Below are positions 25,781-35,500 of a stretch of DNA of 64,000 nt, one piece after another. Every line of letters starts with the position of its first letter. Positions within the stretch are counted from its first letter, which is position 1. Source of the DNA: DATARH01 sp036489765 (GTDB lineage Bacteria; Pseudomonadota; Alphaproteobacteria; ATCC43930; CGMCC-115725). The DNA lies in NCBI GenBank assembly GCA_036489765.1, contig DASXFE010000132.1:87049-151048 (forward strand), written 5' to 3'. A program made the translations under genes and the position numbers. The notes beneath the pieces are model-generated. The model did no database searches. It was given only the letters and a program-made list of their open reading frames with translations, and was not told where the DNA came from.

Positions 25781-27055
25781 ATGGCGACGGTCGCGACCGC
25801 GAGCGCGGTCCCGTGGTGGAAAGAGCCGACTCGAGACCAGTGGCATGCCTGGGTGGCCGCCTGGCTCGGCTGGACCCTCGACGCCTTCGACTTCACGGTC
25901 TTTCTCTTGATTATGCTGCCGATCTCGCAGGAGTTTCACGTCCGGCTGACGGCGGTGACGGCGGTGTTCACGATCACGCTGTGGATGCGCCTCGTCGGCG
26001 CGACCGCATCGGGCTGGCTCGCCGACCGGATCGGGCGCAAGGGCCCGCTGATGATCTCGATCGCCTGGTACTCGCTGTGCAATCTCCTGGCCGGGATCGC
26101 CCCGTCATTCTGGCTGCTGTTCCTGTTCCGCGCGCTCCTCGGGATCGGGATGGGCGCCGAATGGCCGGTCGGCGCGGCCCTGGCGATGGAGAGCTGGCCG
26201 GTACGCTCGCGCGGGTTTATGGCCGGGGTGCTGCAATCGTCGTGGGGGCTCGGCGCGCTGATGTCGAGCGCGGCTTACGGCCTCTTCTACAATTCGATCG
26301 GTTGGCGCGGCCTCCTGATCATGGGCGTGCTGCCGGCCCTTTTGCTCGTCTACATCCGCCGCCACGTCAAGGAGCCGGCGGTCTGGCTCGAAAATCGGCG
26401 GCGCCAAAAGGCCGAGAAGCGTGAGGTCAAGGTCCCGCTCCTCAGCATCTTCAAGCGGGCGCTGATCGGCAACACGCTGACCGCGTGCTGGTGGATGGCG
26501 AGCGGGTTTGTCGTCGGCTATTCGATCGGCGGCCTCTTCCCGACCTATCTGCAGCGCGACTTGCATCTGAGCCCCGGGCTCGTCGCCCTGCCGGTGATGA
26601 TCCAGAGCCTCCTCTTCTTCGTCTCCGGCTTTTTCTGGGGCTGGGTGGCGGACCGCTGGGGCCGGCGGTGGGCGATGATCGCGCCGGCGATCATCGGGCT
26701 GCCATTGGTGCCGCTCTACCTCTTCACCCAGGACTACACGATGATCGTCGTGTTCTTCGGGTTGCAAGGGCTCTTTGCCGCGGGCGGCATCTTCGGCCAG
26801 AACCCGAGCTATCTCGCTGAACGCTTTCCGACCGAGGTGCGCGCGACCGCGAGCGGGTTCTGCTATCACCAGGGCGCGATCTTCGGCGGACTGACCGGAC
26901 CGGTCATCGCGGTCTTAGCGATCGACTGGCATCTCGGCTTCGCCATCCCGATGGCGATCGGCACCTGCGTCGGCCTCGCCAGCTTTATCGTCGCCTTGTT
27001 CCTCGGCCCCGAGACGAAGGGCAAGGAGCTGGTACCCGATCTCGTCGTGGCGTGA
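25781..27055 (+). CDS. MFS transporter (organic acid/aromatic acid type)
   Basis: This 424-residue protein has 12 membrane helices, MFS motif A in GWLADRIGRKGPLM and a second copy in WGWVADRWGRRWAMI. MGAEWPVGAALAMESWP and FGQNPSYLAERFPTEVRATA are typical of the sialate/shikimate/lactate-like (JEN/ShiA) branch. It is a proton-coupled importer of a carboxylate, substrate unknown. It is convergent with the acyl-CoA synthetase gene. Confidence 0.88.
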   Translation: MATVATASAVPWWKEPTRDQWHAWVAAWLGWTLDAFDFTVFLLIMLPISQEFHVRLTAVTAVFTITLWMRLVGATASGWLADRIGRKGPLMISIAWYSLCNLLAGIAPSFWLLFLFRALLGIGMGAEWPVGAALAMESWPVRSRGFMAGVLQSSWGLGALMSSAAYGLFYNSIGWRGLLIMGVLPALLLVYIRRHVKEPAVWLENRRRQKAEKREVKVPLLSIFKRALIGNTLTACWWMASGFVVGYSIGGLFPTYLQRDLHLSPGLVALPVMIQSLLFFVSGFFWGWVADRWGRRWAMIAPAIIGLPLVPLYLFTQDYTMIVVFFGLQGLFAAGGIFGQNPSYLAERFPTEVRATASGFCYHQGAIFGGLTGPVIAVLAIDWHLGFAIPMAIGTCVGLASFIVALFLGPETKGKELVPDLVVA

Positions 27056-27123
27056 CGGCTGCCCCATCGGCGCCGGGCCGCCGTGGCCTGGGCCATCTGG
27101 GACAATGTGAGTGAAGCGAGTCC

Positions 27124-27173
27124 TCACACGCGGAGTGGGCGACTGCATAGGAGCAGTCGCCCGCTTGCGTGAG
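27124..27173. terminator. Bidirectional hairpin between convergent genes
   Basis: GGGCGACTGC (27137-27146) pairs perfectly with GCAGTCGCCC (27153-27162) around a 6-base loop. Flanking CTCACACGCG and TTGCGTGAG extend the stem imperfectly. It lies between the MFS gene (+) and the propionyl-CoA synthetase gene (-). No T-run is present, so it may act as an mRNA end-stabiliser rather than a strict terminator. Confidence 0.5.
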
Positions 27174-27184
27174 AATGCAGCCGC

Positions 27185-29098
27185 CTAACGCGCCTGCGGG
27201 TACCCGGCTTTCGTCAGCGCGGCGGTGATCTCGTCGAGGATCACCGGGTCGTCGATCGTCGCGGGGACGGTATAGGTCTCGCCGTCGGCGATGCGGCGCA
27301 TCGTGCCGCGGAGGATCTTGCCGGAGCGCGTCTTCGGCAGGCGATCGACGATGAGAGCTTCCTTGAAGCTCGCGACCGGGCCGATGCGCTCGCGCACCAG
27401 CGCGACGGCCTCGCGCTGGATCTCGCCGCCGGGCCGGTTGACGCCGGCCTTCAAGACGATGAGGCCGAGCGGCACCTGGCCCTTGAGCTGGTCGGCGATC
27501 CCCATCACAGCGCATTCGGCGACATCCGGATGCGCCGCCAGCACCTCCTCCATCCCGCCGGTCGACAGGCGATGCCCGGCGACGTTGATGATGTCGTCGG
27601 TGCGGGTCATCACGTAGAGATAGCCATCCTCGTCGATGAACCCGGCATCGCCCGTCTGGTAGTAGCCGGGAAACGCGCTGAGGTATGACGAGACGTAGCG
27701 CTCGTCGTCGTTCCACAGCGTCGGCAAGGCGCCGGGCGGCAGCGGCAGCTTGAGCGCGATCGCGCCGATCTCGCCGCGCTTCATCTCGATCGCCCTGCCC
27801 TCTTGCTCGGCGTCGAGGATGCGCACGTCGGAACCCGGCACCGGAAAGCTGCACGAGCCGTGCTTGATCCCGGGCGATTGCAGCCCCTGGCAATTCCCAC
27901 CCATCGCCCAGCCCGTCTCGGTCTGCCACCAATGGTCGATGACCGGCTTTTTCAGCATCTCCTCCGCCCAGGCGATGGTCGGCGGGTCGCCACGCTCGCC
28001 GGCGAGGAATAGGGTGCGGAACCGCGACAGGTCGGTCGCCTTGATGAACTTGCCGTCCGGATCCTGCTGCTTGATCGCGCGGAACGCGGTCGGGGCGGTA
28101 AAGAACGCGGCGACCTTGTGCTGCGAGATCACCCGCCAGAACGCACCGGCGTCGGGCGTGCCGACCGGCTTTCCTTCATACATGACCGAGGTGCAGCCGT
28201 AGATCAGCGGCGCGTAGACGATATAGGAGTGACCGACCACCCAGCCGATATCGGACGCGGTCCACCACACCTCGTCGGGCGACACGCCGTAGACGTATTT
28301 CATCGACCACGACATCGCGACCGCATGCCCGCCATTGTCGCGCACGACTCCTTTCGGGATCCCGGTCGTGCCCGAGGTATAGAGGATGTAAAGCGGGTCG
28401 GTCGCCAGCACCGGCACGCAGTCGGCCGGGGCCGCGGCGTCGATCAGCTCGTGCCAGTCGCGGTCGCGGCCACGGACCATCGACGCCTCGCACATCGGCC
28501 GCTGCAGCACGATGCAGGCGATCGGCTTCGACGCCGCCTCATCGATCGCGGCGTCGAGCAAGGGCTTGTACGGGATCACGCGGGCGGTCTCGATGCCGCA
28601 GGAGGCGGTGACGATGACCTTGGGCTTCGCGTCGTCGATCCGGGTCGCGAGCTCATGCGCGGCGAACCCGCCGAACACGACCGAATGGATGGCGCCGATC
28701 CGCGCCGAGGCGAGCATCGCCACCGCCGCTTCCGGCACCATCGGCATATAGATGAGGACGCGGTCGCCCTTCTCGACGCCCAGCCCCTTCAAGACGCCGG
28801 CAAACCGCGCCGTCCAGTCGCGCATCTCGCGATAGGTGTAGTGCGCGATCGTGTCGGTGACCGGGCTGTCGTAGATCAGCGCGTCGCGCTCGCCGCACCC
28901 GGCGGCGACGTGGCGGTCGAGCGCGTTCCAGCAGGTATTGAGCCGCGCCCCGGCGAACCAGCGGTAGAACGGCGGCCGCCTGTCGTCGAGCACCTTGTCC
29001 CACCGCCGCTCCCAATCGATCGCCTCGGCCGCCTCGGCCCAGAATTCCCCGGGGTGATCGAGCGACCGGCGAAAGGCCTCGGCATAGGGTGGTTTCAT
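27185..29098 (-). CDS. prpE: Propionyl-CoA synthetase (acetyl-CoA synthetase-like)
   Basis: From MKPPYAEAFRRSLDHPGEFW this is 637 residues. The AMP-binding P-loop is YILYTSGTTGIPKGVVRDNG; the VVRDNGGH ending is characteristic of PrpE rather than Acs. Other signatures are WWQTETGWAMGGNC, YYQTGDAGFIDEDGYLYVMT and the C-terminal catalytic Lys in KTRSGKILRGTMRRIA. It makes propionyl-CoA from propionate, ATP and CoA. A GAGGA site precedes the chosen start; a longer frame upstream is not needed. Confidence 0.88.
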   Translation of the reverse strand: MKPPYAEAFRRSLDHPGEFWAEAAEAIDWERRWDKVLDDRRPPFYRWFAGARLNTCWNALDRHVAAGCGERDALIYDSPVTDTIAHYTYREMRDWTARFAGVLKGLGVEKGDRVLIYMPMVPEAAVAMLASARIGAIHSVVFGGFAAHELATRIDDAKPKVIVTASCGIETARVIPYKPLLDAAIDEAASKPIACIVLQRPMCEASMVRGRDRDWHELIDAAAPADCVPVLATDPLYILYTSGTTGIPKGVVRDNGGHAVAMSWSMKYVYGVSPDEVWWTASDIGWVVGHSYIVYAPLIYGCTSVMYEGKPVGTPDAGAFWRVISQHKVAAFFTAPTAFRAIKQQDPDGKFIKATDLSRFRTLFLAGERGDPPTIAWAEEMLKKPVIDHWWQTETGWAMGGNCQGLQSPGIKHGSCSFPVPGSDVRILDAEQEGRAIEMKRGEIGAIALKLPLPPGALPTLWNDDERYVSSYLSAFPGYYQTGDAGFIDEDGYLYVMTRTDDIINVAGHRLSTGGMEEVLAAHPDVAECAVMGIADQLKGQVPLGLIVLKAGVNRPGGEIQREAVALVRERIGPVASFKEALIVDRLPKTRSGKILRGTMRRIADGETYTVPATIDDPVILDEITAALTKAGYPQAR

Positions 29099-29222
29099 CG
29101 CGTCCTCACGGCCCATTTGGCCGAATGTGCCTCGCACGCATCGCCTTGCCAAGCGGCTCGACTCGTTCAGGAGCGAGGGAGACAATGCCGGACGTGGAAG
29201 GTCCGGCTTGGAAGGGATCGAT

Positions 29223-29648
29223 ATGGAGCGGGTGGCCGAGTGCCATTGCGGGAAGCTAAAGGCGATTGCGGCCGGCGAGCCGGAGCGCGTTTACGCCTGC
29301 CACTGCAAAGCCTGCCAGCGTCGCACCGGCGCCGTCGTCACCTCCGGCGCGCGCTGGCTGAAGAGCCAGGTGCGGATCGAAGGCGAGGACAAAATCTTTG
29401 GCCGCCCGGCGGATAGCGGCTTCGAAATCCGCTTTCACTTCTGTCCGCATTGCGGGTCGAGCGTATTCTGGGAAGGCGACCGCGGCCCGGATTATTACGG
29501 CATCGCGGTGGGCTGCTTCGCCGACCCGGATTTCCCGCCGCCGATCTATTCCTCTTACGAGGATGCGATGCACCCTTGGCTCGGGATCGCGAGCGCGAAA
29601 GAACACTACCAGCAAGGCCGCCCCGCCGGCCTGCCGATCGGGGGCTGA
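29223..29648 (+). CDS. GFA (CENP-V/GFA zinc domain) family protein
   Basis: The protein has 141 residues from MERVAECHCGKLKAIAAGEP. Zinc ligands are arranged as CHCG, CHCKACQ and CPHCGS, as in the glutathione-dependent formaldehyde-activating enzyme family. Most members are not proven formaldehyde enzymes, so the substrate stays open. It is followed two bases later by the acyl-CoA ligase gene on the same strand. Confidence 0.88.
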   Translation: MERVAECHCGKLKAIAAGEPERVYACHCKACQRRTGAVVTSGARWLKSQVRIEGEDKIFGRPADSGFEIRFHFCPHCGSSVFWEGDRGPDYYGIAVGCFADPDFPPPIYSSYEDAMHPWLGIASAKEHYQQGRPAGLPIGG

Positions 29649-29650
29649 CG

Positions 29651-31270
29651 ATGTCCGGCATCTACGAAACCGGGCTCGACAAGAACGCGGCCAATTTCGT
29701 GCCGCTGTCGCCTGCCGCGTTTCTCGCGCGCACAGCGTCGGTCTATCCGCAGCGCATTGCGGTCGTGCATGGCGAGCGGCGGTATACGTGGCGGGAGACG
29801 GCGGCGCGGTGTCATCGGCTGGCGAGCGCACTGGCGGCCCGCGGGATCGGGCGCGGGGATACGGTCGCGGTGATGGCGCCCAATATCCCGGCGGCGTTCG
29901 AGGCGCATTTCGGCGTGCCGATGACCGGCGCCGTCCTCAACATGCTCAACATCCGGCTCGACGCCGAGACGATCGCCTTCATCCTCAAGCATGGCGAGGC
30001 CAAGGCCCTCATCACCGACACCGAGTTCGCGCCGACGATCAAAGAGGCGCTGACGCTGCTTGACACGAAGCCGCTGGTCATCGACATCGCCGACGCGGCC
30101 GTGCCGGGCGGCGAGCGGCTCGGCGTGGTCGAATACGAGGATTTCATTGCCGGCGGAGACCCGGCGTTTGAGCCGGTGCTGCCGCGCGACGAGTGGGACG
30201 CGGTCGCGCTCAACTACACCTCGGGCACGACCGGCAACCCGAAAGGCGTGGTCTATCACCACCGCGGCGCGTATCTGGAGGCGATCGGCAACATCCTCGT
30301 CTGGAGCATGCCGCAGCACCCGGTCTATCTGTGGACCCTGCCGATGTTCCACTGCAACGGCTGGTGCTTCACCTGGACCGTGACCGCGCTCGCCGGCACC
30401 CATGTCTGCCTGCGCCGGGTCGAGGCCGCGGCGATCTACCACGCGATCGAGCGCGAGCGGGTGACGCATCTGTGCGGCGCGCCTGTCGTGATGAACGCCC
30501 TTCTCAACGCGCCGCGCGGCAACGAAAAGCTCCCGCAGGCGGTCGCGATGATGACCGCGGGCTCGGCGCCGCCCGCGGCCGTGATCCAGGGCATGGAGGG
30601 GCGCGGGTTCAAGATCACCCATGTCTATGGCCTGACCGAGGTGTTCGGCCCGTCGACGATCTGCGCTTGGCACGACGACTGGGACGAACTCGATGCCGAC
30701 CACCAAGCCCGGCTCAAGGCGCGGCAGGGTGTCGCCTACCCCGTGCTCGAAGGACTGATGGTCGCCGATCCCGATACCCTTGCCGCGGTGCCGAGCGACG
30801 GCCAGACGATGGGCGAGGTGTTCATGCGCGGCAACATCGTGATGAAAGGCTACCTTAAGAACCCGAAAGCCACCGAACAAGCCTTTGCCGGCGGCTGGTT
30901 CCACTCGGGCGACCTGGCCGTCATGCACGAGGATGGATACGTCGAGATCAAGGACCGATCGAAGGACATCATCATCTCGGGCGGCGAGAACATCTCGACG
31001 ATCGAGGTCGAGGACGCGCTCTACCGCCACCCCGCGATCATGGAGGCCGCCGTCGTCGCCCGGCCCGACCCGCAATGGGGCGAAACCCCCTGCGCCTTCG
31101 TCACATTAAAGGACGGCGCCGCCGCCAGCGAAGCTGACATCATCGCCTTCTGTCGCGACCGCATGGCCCATTTCAAAGCCCCCCGCCACATCATCTTCGG
31201 CCCCCTGCCAAAGACCTCGACCGGGAAGATCCAGAAGTTTGTGTTGAGAGAACGGGCGAAGGCGGGGTGA
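29651..31270 (+). CDS. Acyl-CoA synthetase (AMP-binding, medium/long chain type)
   Basis: The ATG at 29651 gives 539 residues. It has P-loop LNYTSGTTGNPKGVVYHHRG, THVYGLTEVFGP, FHSGDLAVMHEDGYVEIKDR and the catalytic Lys in LPKTSTGKIQKFVLR. The YHHRGA and MFHCNGWCFTW features match the group containing 3-methylmercaptopropionyl-CoA ligase (DmdB)-like enzymes. It activates a carboxylate to its CoA thioester; chain length is uncertain. The stop codon lies within the antisense end of a nucleotidyltransferase remnant. Confidence 0.9.
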   Translation: MSGIYETGLDKNAANFVPLSPAAFLARTASVYPQRIAVVHGERRYTWRETAARCHRLASALAARGIGRGDTVAVMAPNIPAAFEAHFGVPMTGAVLNMLNIRLDAETIAFILKHGEAKALITDTEFAPTIKEALTLLDTKPLVIDIADAAVPGGERLGVVEYEDFIAGGDPAFEPVLPRDEWDAVALNYTSGTTGNPKGVVYHHRGAYLEAIGNILVWSMPQHPVYLWTLPMFHCNGWCFTWTVTALAGTHVCLRRVEAAAIYHAIERERVTHLCGAPVVMNALLNAPRGNEKLPQAVAMMTAGSAPPAAVIQGMEGRGFKITHVYGLTEVFGPSTICAWHDDWDELDADHQARLKARQGVAYPVLEGLMVADPDTLAAVPSDGQTMGEVFMRGNIVMKGYLKNPKATEQAFAGGWFHSGDLAVMHEDGYVEIKDRSKDIIISGGENISTIEVEDALYRHPAIMEAAVVARPDPQWGETPCAFVTLKDGAAASEADIIAFCRDRMAHFKAPRHIIFGPLPKTSTGKIQKFVLRERAKAG

Positions 31271-31366
31271 GCGGGAGCCGTAGAGGATGACGCGCTCGAT
31301 CCGGTCGCCATAGAGCGCATCGACCGCGGCGCGAAAGCGGGCGAGGATCGGGTCGTTGGCGATCAC
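31265..31366 (-). pseudogene. N-terminal remnant of a minimal nucleotidyltransferase
   Basis: A GTG-started frame reads VIANDPILARFRAAVDALYG, then DRIERVILYGSRSP. The VILYGSR segment is the hallmark start (GSRARG) of MNT/KNT-like nucleotidyltransferases. The homologous frame ends exactly where it meets the 3' end of the acyl-CoA ligase gene on the other strand, so the DxD catalytic site is lost. It marks a rearrangement breakpoint. Confidence 0.65.
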
Positions 31367-31414
31367 GGGCGCGCGGACATGGCGGTCTCCGGCGCCCGTT
31401 TCGCCTATCGCGCT

Positions 31415-31762
31415 CTACCCCCCGATCAGCGTATAGGCCTCCGTGTCGAGGGCGATGAGGCCGAGGGCTTGGCAGATGTCGGGGATCAGCCATCGGGTCA
31501 CGGCAGTCGGCGAGGTGTTGATCGTCAGGCTGCGGTTGGGGTCTTCGTAGAGGACGAATTCGTACCAGCCGTCGTCGCCGTCGAGAGTGCCGAAAATGAG
31601 GCGGTCGGTTTCGGCGTGATGCCAGTGGATGCGTGGGTAAAGGGCCGACAGGCGCTGGCGAATTACGAGGCCGGGGTCGAGGAGCTCGGTCGTCTCCTCG
31701 GCAAGGTCGTCGGGTGAGTGAACCGTGCCGGTCGCCTTATATAGTCTGAAGCCGTAATTCAT
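31415..31762 (-). CDS. Hypothetical protein
   Basis: The ATG at 31762 (GGAGGGAG upstream) gives 115 residues beginning MNYGFRLYKATGTVHSPDDL. It is acidic and soluble, with a Trp/His-rich centre (YPRIHWHHAETDRLIFGTLD, then GDDGWYEFVLYED). I do not recognise the family. The composition suggests a compact alpha/beta protein with no signal peptide. It sits alone between the remnant above and kup. Confidence 0.6.
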   Translation of the reverse strand: MNYGFRLYKATGTVHSPDDLAEETTELLDPGLVIRQRLSALYPRIHWHHAETDRLIFGTLDGDDGWYEFVLYEDPNRSLTINTSPTAVTRWLIPDICQALGLIALDTEAYTLIGG

Positions 31763-31889
31763 CGCGGCTCCCTCCAAGGTTCGGCGCGCAACCGCCGGCG
31801 AACGCCGCCGCAGCTCACGGTTTCGTTACTCTAGCGGATCGAGCGCGGCGCCGCGAACGGTAATATCCGCCCGACCGGTCGCGAATGGT

Positions 31890-33791
31890 TCAAATCTCGA
31901 TCTCGCGCGCGATCTCGACGAAGTTCTCGGGGGGCAGGTTGAACCGGTCGACGGCGTGGACCGCGTTGCGGAACAGGAACGAGAAGATTGGAAGCTGCCA
32001 GCGCGACAGGTGCCGGTTGCCCCGGTCTCGAACTATCCGGTCGGGTGCGGCGACATATACCGCCTTCGCGAAATCGGCCGGGCAGCCGTGCGCCTTTGCG
32101 CTCTTGAGCGCGCGCGGCAGGTCCGGCACTTCGACAAACCCATAGTTGACCGTCATCTCCCAGAACCCCGGGAAGACCTCCTCGATCTCCAGCCGCTTGT
32201 CGGCGCGCACGCGCGGGGTCGTCCCGAACCTGACGGTCAGCGCAATGACGGTTTGCGGCATCGCGTGGAATTGCTCGAGGTGCCGCAGCATTTGCGGCGG
32301 CACCTTGTTGGTCATGCGGGTCAGGAACACGATCGTGCCAGGCGGGCGGGCGATGCCCTTGGCCGAGAGGCGCCGGCGGAACGTGCCCGGCGTGGTCGCG
32401 ATCGTCTCCTGCTTGCGCGCCATCGCCGCGGCGCCGCCGTGCCAGGTGATCATGACGACGAAGATGATGGTGCCGATGATCAGCGGGACCCAGCCGCCCT
32501 CGGCGATCTTCAACAGGTTGGACGAGAAGAAGAACAGGTCGATCAGCAGAAAGATGCCGCTCGTCAGCGCCGCCGCCCAGATCGGCCACTCCCAGCGGGT
32601 GCGCATCAGCTTGTAGAGGAGCGCGGTCGTGAGCAGCATCGTCGTCGACACCGCGGTGCCGTAGGCGCCGGCGAGCCGCGCCGAGCTGCCGAACCCGATC
32701 GTCAGCCCGACCGTCATACCCATCATCAGCCAGTTCACGAACGGCACATAGATCTGCCCGTACTCGGTGTCCGAGGTCTGGCAAATCTTCATCCCGGGGA
32801 ACCAGCCGAGCTGTATCGCCTGGCGGGTGAGCGAGAACGCGCCGGTGATGATCGCCTGGCTCGCGATGATCGTCGCGATCGTCGCCAGCGCCACCATCGG
32901 ATAGAGCGCCCAGCCGGGGCAAAGCTGGAAGAACGGCGCACCGCTTCCGCCGGGATTGGTCATCAGGTGCGCCGTCTGCCCCGCGTAGTTGAGCAGCAGC
33001 GCCGGCAGCACCACGGCATACCACGACGCGCGGATCGGGTTACGGCCGAAATGGCCGATATCCGCATAGAGCGCCTCGGCCCCGGTCAACGCCAGAAACA
33101 CGCCGCCGAGCAGCGCAAATCCGCGCCAGCCGCTGTGCACGAGGAAGAGCACCGCGTGGCGCGGGTCGATCGCGAGGAGCACGGCCGGATGCTGCGAGAT
33201 GCCGGTCACCCCGAGCACCCCGATCGTGATGAACCACACCAGCATGACCGGCCCGAGCACGCTCCCGAGCCGCGCCGTGCCACGGTTCTGCACAGCGAAC
33301 AGGATCACCAGGATCGCGACCGAGGCCGGCACGACGTAAGGCTTTAGGGCGTCGCTCGCGACACCGACCCCTTCAAGGGCGCTCAGCACCGAGATCGCCG
33401 GGGTGATGATGCCGTCGCCATAGATCAGCGCCGCGCCGAAGAGCCCCATCACGACGAGGACCGGTGCGCGCTCGAACCCGCGCCCGGCCACCAGCGACAT
33501 CAGCGCCAGGATGCCGCCCTCGCCGTTGTTGTCGGCCCGCATGACGAAGATGCAGTACTTGATCGAGACGATGAGGATCAGCGCCCAGACGATCAGCGAC
33601 AGGATGCCGAGGCCGTTCTCGGGCGAGATCTTGCCACCCATCGTCTCGAGCACCGCAGGCAGCGTGTAGAGCGGGCTGGTGCCGAGATCGCCGAAGACGA
33701 TCCCGAGCGCCAGGATCGCCGCGCCCGGGCTCATCGGACGCTCGGAGGCATTCGACTGCGGCAGCTCCGAGCCGGGTTTTGTCTCCGACAT
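31890..33791 (-). CDS. kup: Low-affinity potassium uptake protein Kup
   Basis: About 633 residues (MSETKPGSELPQSNASERPM start), the family's usual length. It has 12 membrane helices; the first contains GIVFGDLGTSPLYTLPAVLE, the Kup signature, followed by the EGGILALMSL loop. The C-terminal ~180 residues are cytosolic. It imports K+ with protons. The second of two closely spaced ATGs is preferred because GAGGGG stands at proper spacing from it. Confidence 0.93.
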   Translation of the reverse strand: MSETKPGSELPQSNASERPMSPGAAILALGIVFGDLGTSPLYTLPAVLETMGGKISPENGLGILSLIVWALILIVSIKYCIFVMRADNNGEGGILALMSLVAGRGFERAPVLVVMGLFGAALIYGDGIITPAISVLSALEGVGVASDALKPYVVPASVAILVILFAVQNRGTARLGSVLGPVMLVWFITIGVLGVTGISQHPAVLLAIDPRHAVLFLVHSGWRGFALLGGVFLALTGAEALYADIGHFGRNPIRASWYAVVLPALLLNYAGQTAHLMTNPGGSGAPFFQLCPGWALYPMVALATIATIIASQAIITGAFSLTRQAIQLGWFPGMKICQTSDTEYGQIYVPFVNWLMMGMTVGLTIGFGSSARLAGAYGTAVSTTMLLTTALLYKLMRTRWEWPIWAAALTSGIFLLIDLFFFSSNLLKIAEGGWVPLIIGTIIFVVMITWHGGAAAMARKQETIATTPGTFRRRLSAKGIARPPGTIVFLTRMTNKVPPQMLRHLEQFHAMPQTVIALTVRFGTTPRVRADKRLEIEEVFPGFWEMTVNYGFVEVPDLPRALKSAKAHGCPADFAKAVYVAAPDRIVRDRGNRHLSRWQLPIFSFLFRNAVHAVDRFNLPPENFVEIAREIEI

Positions 33792-33850
33792 CGCCATCCC
33801 CTCGGTAACGCGCGGCTCGCCGGCAAGTTGCCTGAGAATTGAAGAAGATA

Positions 33851-35500
33851 TCAGAACTTGAACGTTAGATTGGCGTCGAGAAATGTCGTCGTGCGTCCGC
33901 CCGTGGTGCGGATCGCAGAACCGGGGAAGAACACGCCCCACTCGAACAGCGTCAGCAAATGCGGCGTGATTGTCCAGGTGATCCGCAGGTCGGACTGCTC
34001 GCCGATCGTCCGTCCCAGCGCGAGCACCGTGGCCGCAAAATTGTTCTGGCCGTTCCCGCCGGGCCACGGCGCGCCGGTATAGATCGCGTCCGACTGCGAA
34101 TAGCGCCACAGGAACGAGTAATAGTACTCGGCGGTGATCGTGTCGGTCGGCTTGACGCTGATCCTCGGCGCAACATCATAGAAATTGGTCGGCGCGAGCT
34201 CGTTGTTCGGCACGTAGTGCTGCGTGTTCGGGTACATCGGCTGATAGGTCGAGATCGTCCGCGTCGCGGTGTTCGCGCCGCCCGAGGCGCCGTCGAAATG
34301 GGCGCCGATCCGCGGCTTCCACGGCACGCCGTGAAACGTGTAGCCCGTATCGGTGTTGAAGGCCCACGCCTCGACCGTCAGCCCGTCGTAGCTGCCGGTC
34401 TGCCACGCCCCCTGCCAGTCGTAGTCGAGGCCGCCCCACTCGCCGTGGTAGCGGAGGCCGAAGGTGTCGCGATGGTCCTGGCTGGTGGCGAACCCGGCGC
34501 CGGTGGCGGCGACGATCTTGGTGCCCGTCAAAAGCTGCGCGTCGTCATAGATCGCCGAGCCCTTGCCGTTGGCGAAGGCGTCGGAGCGCCAGCCGAGATA
34601 GAACAGGTCGATCGTGTGCCTGCCGTCGGCGCCGGCGAGATTGAAGCGCGGCAAGTCGTAGCTGCCGTAGACGCCCCACAGGTTGGTGTGGGCGTTGTCC
34701 CTGTCCCGCAGGACGCCGTTCTCGAAATCGACGACGTTGTAGGCGAAGGCGTCGATCCGGGCGAATCCCCAGTCGCGATACGCCCGGAACCCGTCGAAGA
34801 CCGGCGACGGCAGGTTGGTCGAGACGTTGGCGCGCACCTGGAGGTCGTTGCCGAGATAGACCTGCTGGCGGCCGACGCGCAGCCCGGTTTCGGTCGTTGC
34901 CGTATTGTCGTGGATCTCGGCAAACCCGTTCACCACCGCGAAATCGCTGCGCAGGTTGCCGGGCACCGTGGTGCCGGCGTCGTGCCCGGTCTGCTGGCCG
35001 TGATAGACATCGGCATAGGCGCGGAAATAGTCCCCGAGATGCAGATCGGCGCCGAGCTCGTAGCGCTGCTTGTAAAGCTGGTTGCTCGATGTGCCCGTCG
35101 CCGGCGTGTAGGTGATCTTGCCGCCGGGGAGCTTTGTCGCGCCGGTGGCGGCGCCGAAATTCTTGTGGTCGGTGTTGTCGTAGCGGAACCGCACCTCGCC
35201 GTTGAGGGTCAGGTAGGCGTCACCGGTCGTGTCGAGCGGAATGTGTTTGAGCGGATCGAACGGGTCGGTCGCCTTGGTCGGGTCGCGGAGATAGCTGTAA
35301 TCCTCTTCGTACCGCTCGAGGTACGAATTGTCGTGGCCCGGCCCCTTGCCCTTGGTGAATGGGGTGGATGCCGCGCCGCCCTCTTCAAGCGCAAGCACCC
35401 CCCGGGCCGGCAGTTCCGGGCTTTCCTGCGCCCGGGCAGACCCCCTCGGCGCCACGGTCGCGATGGCGAGCAGCGCAGCCGGAATCAAGATGCGCGTCAT
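33851..35500 (-). CDS. Alginate-export-family outer membrane porin
   Basis: This 549-residue protein has a signal peptide (MTRILIPAALLAIATVAPRG, cut near ARAQ) and a beta-rich body ending in a terminal Phe (ANLTFKF), the outer membrane insertion signature. Stretches such as RVGRQQVYLGNDLQVRANVS and FRAYRDWGFARIDAFAYNVV match the alginate_exp (AlgE-like) barrel family, where Arg/Asp-lined pores pass anionic solutes. The ATG overlaps the stop of a broken cytochrome c gene (TGATG), so the two were an operon. Confidence 0.85.
   Translation of the reverse strand: MTRILIPAALLAIATVAPRGSARAQESPELPARGVLALEEGGAASTPFTKGKGPGHDNSYLERYEEDYSYLRDPTKATDPFDPLKHIPLDTTGDAYLTLNGEVRFRYDNTDHKNFGAATGATKLPGGKITYTPATGTSSNQLYKQRYELGADLHLGDYFRAYADVYHGQQTGHDAGTTVPGNLRSDFAVVNGFAEIHDNTATTETGLRVGRQQVYLGNDLQVRANVSTNLPSPVFDGFRAYRDWGFARIDAFAYNVVDFENGVLRDRDNAHTNLWGVYGSYDLPRFNLAGADGRHTIDLFYLGWRSDAFANGKGSAIYDDAQLLTGTKIVAATGAGFATSQDHRDTFGLRYHGEWGGLDYDWQGAWQTGSYDGLTVEAWAFNTDTGYTFHGVPWKPRIGAHFDGASGGANTATRTISTYQPMYPNTQHYVPNNELAPTNFYDVAPRISVKPTDTITAEYYYSFLWRYSQSDAIYTGAPWPGGNGQNNFAATVLALGRTIGEQSDLRITWTITPHLLTLFEWGVFFPGSAIRTTGGRTTTFLDANLTFKF

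Noticed and set aside
30060..31109. Several Ser/Arg/Thr-rich frames inside the acyl-CoA ligase gene
   Set aside because: All are codon-shifted readings of one conserved AMP-binding enzyme.
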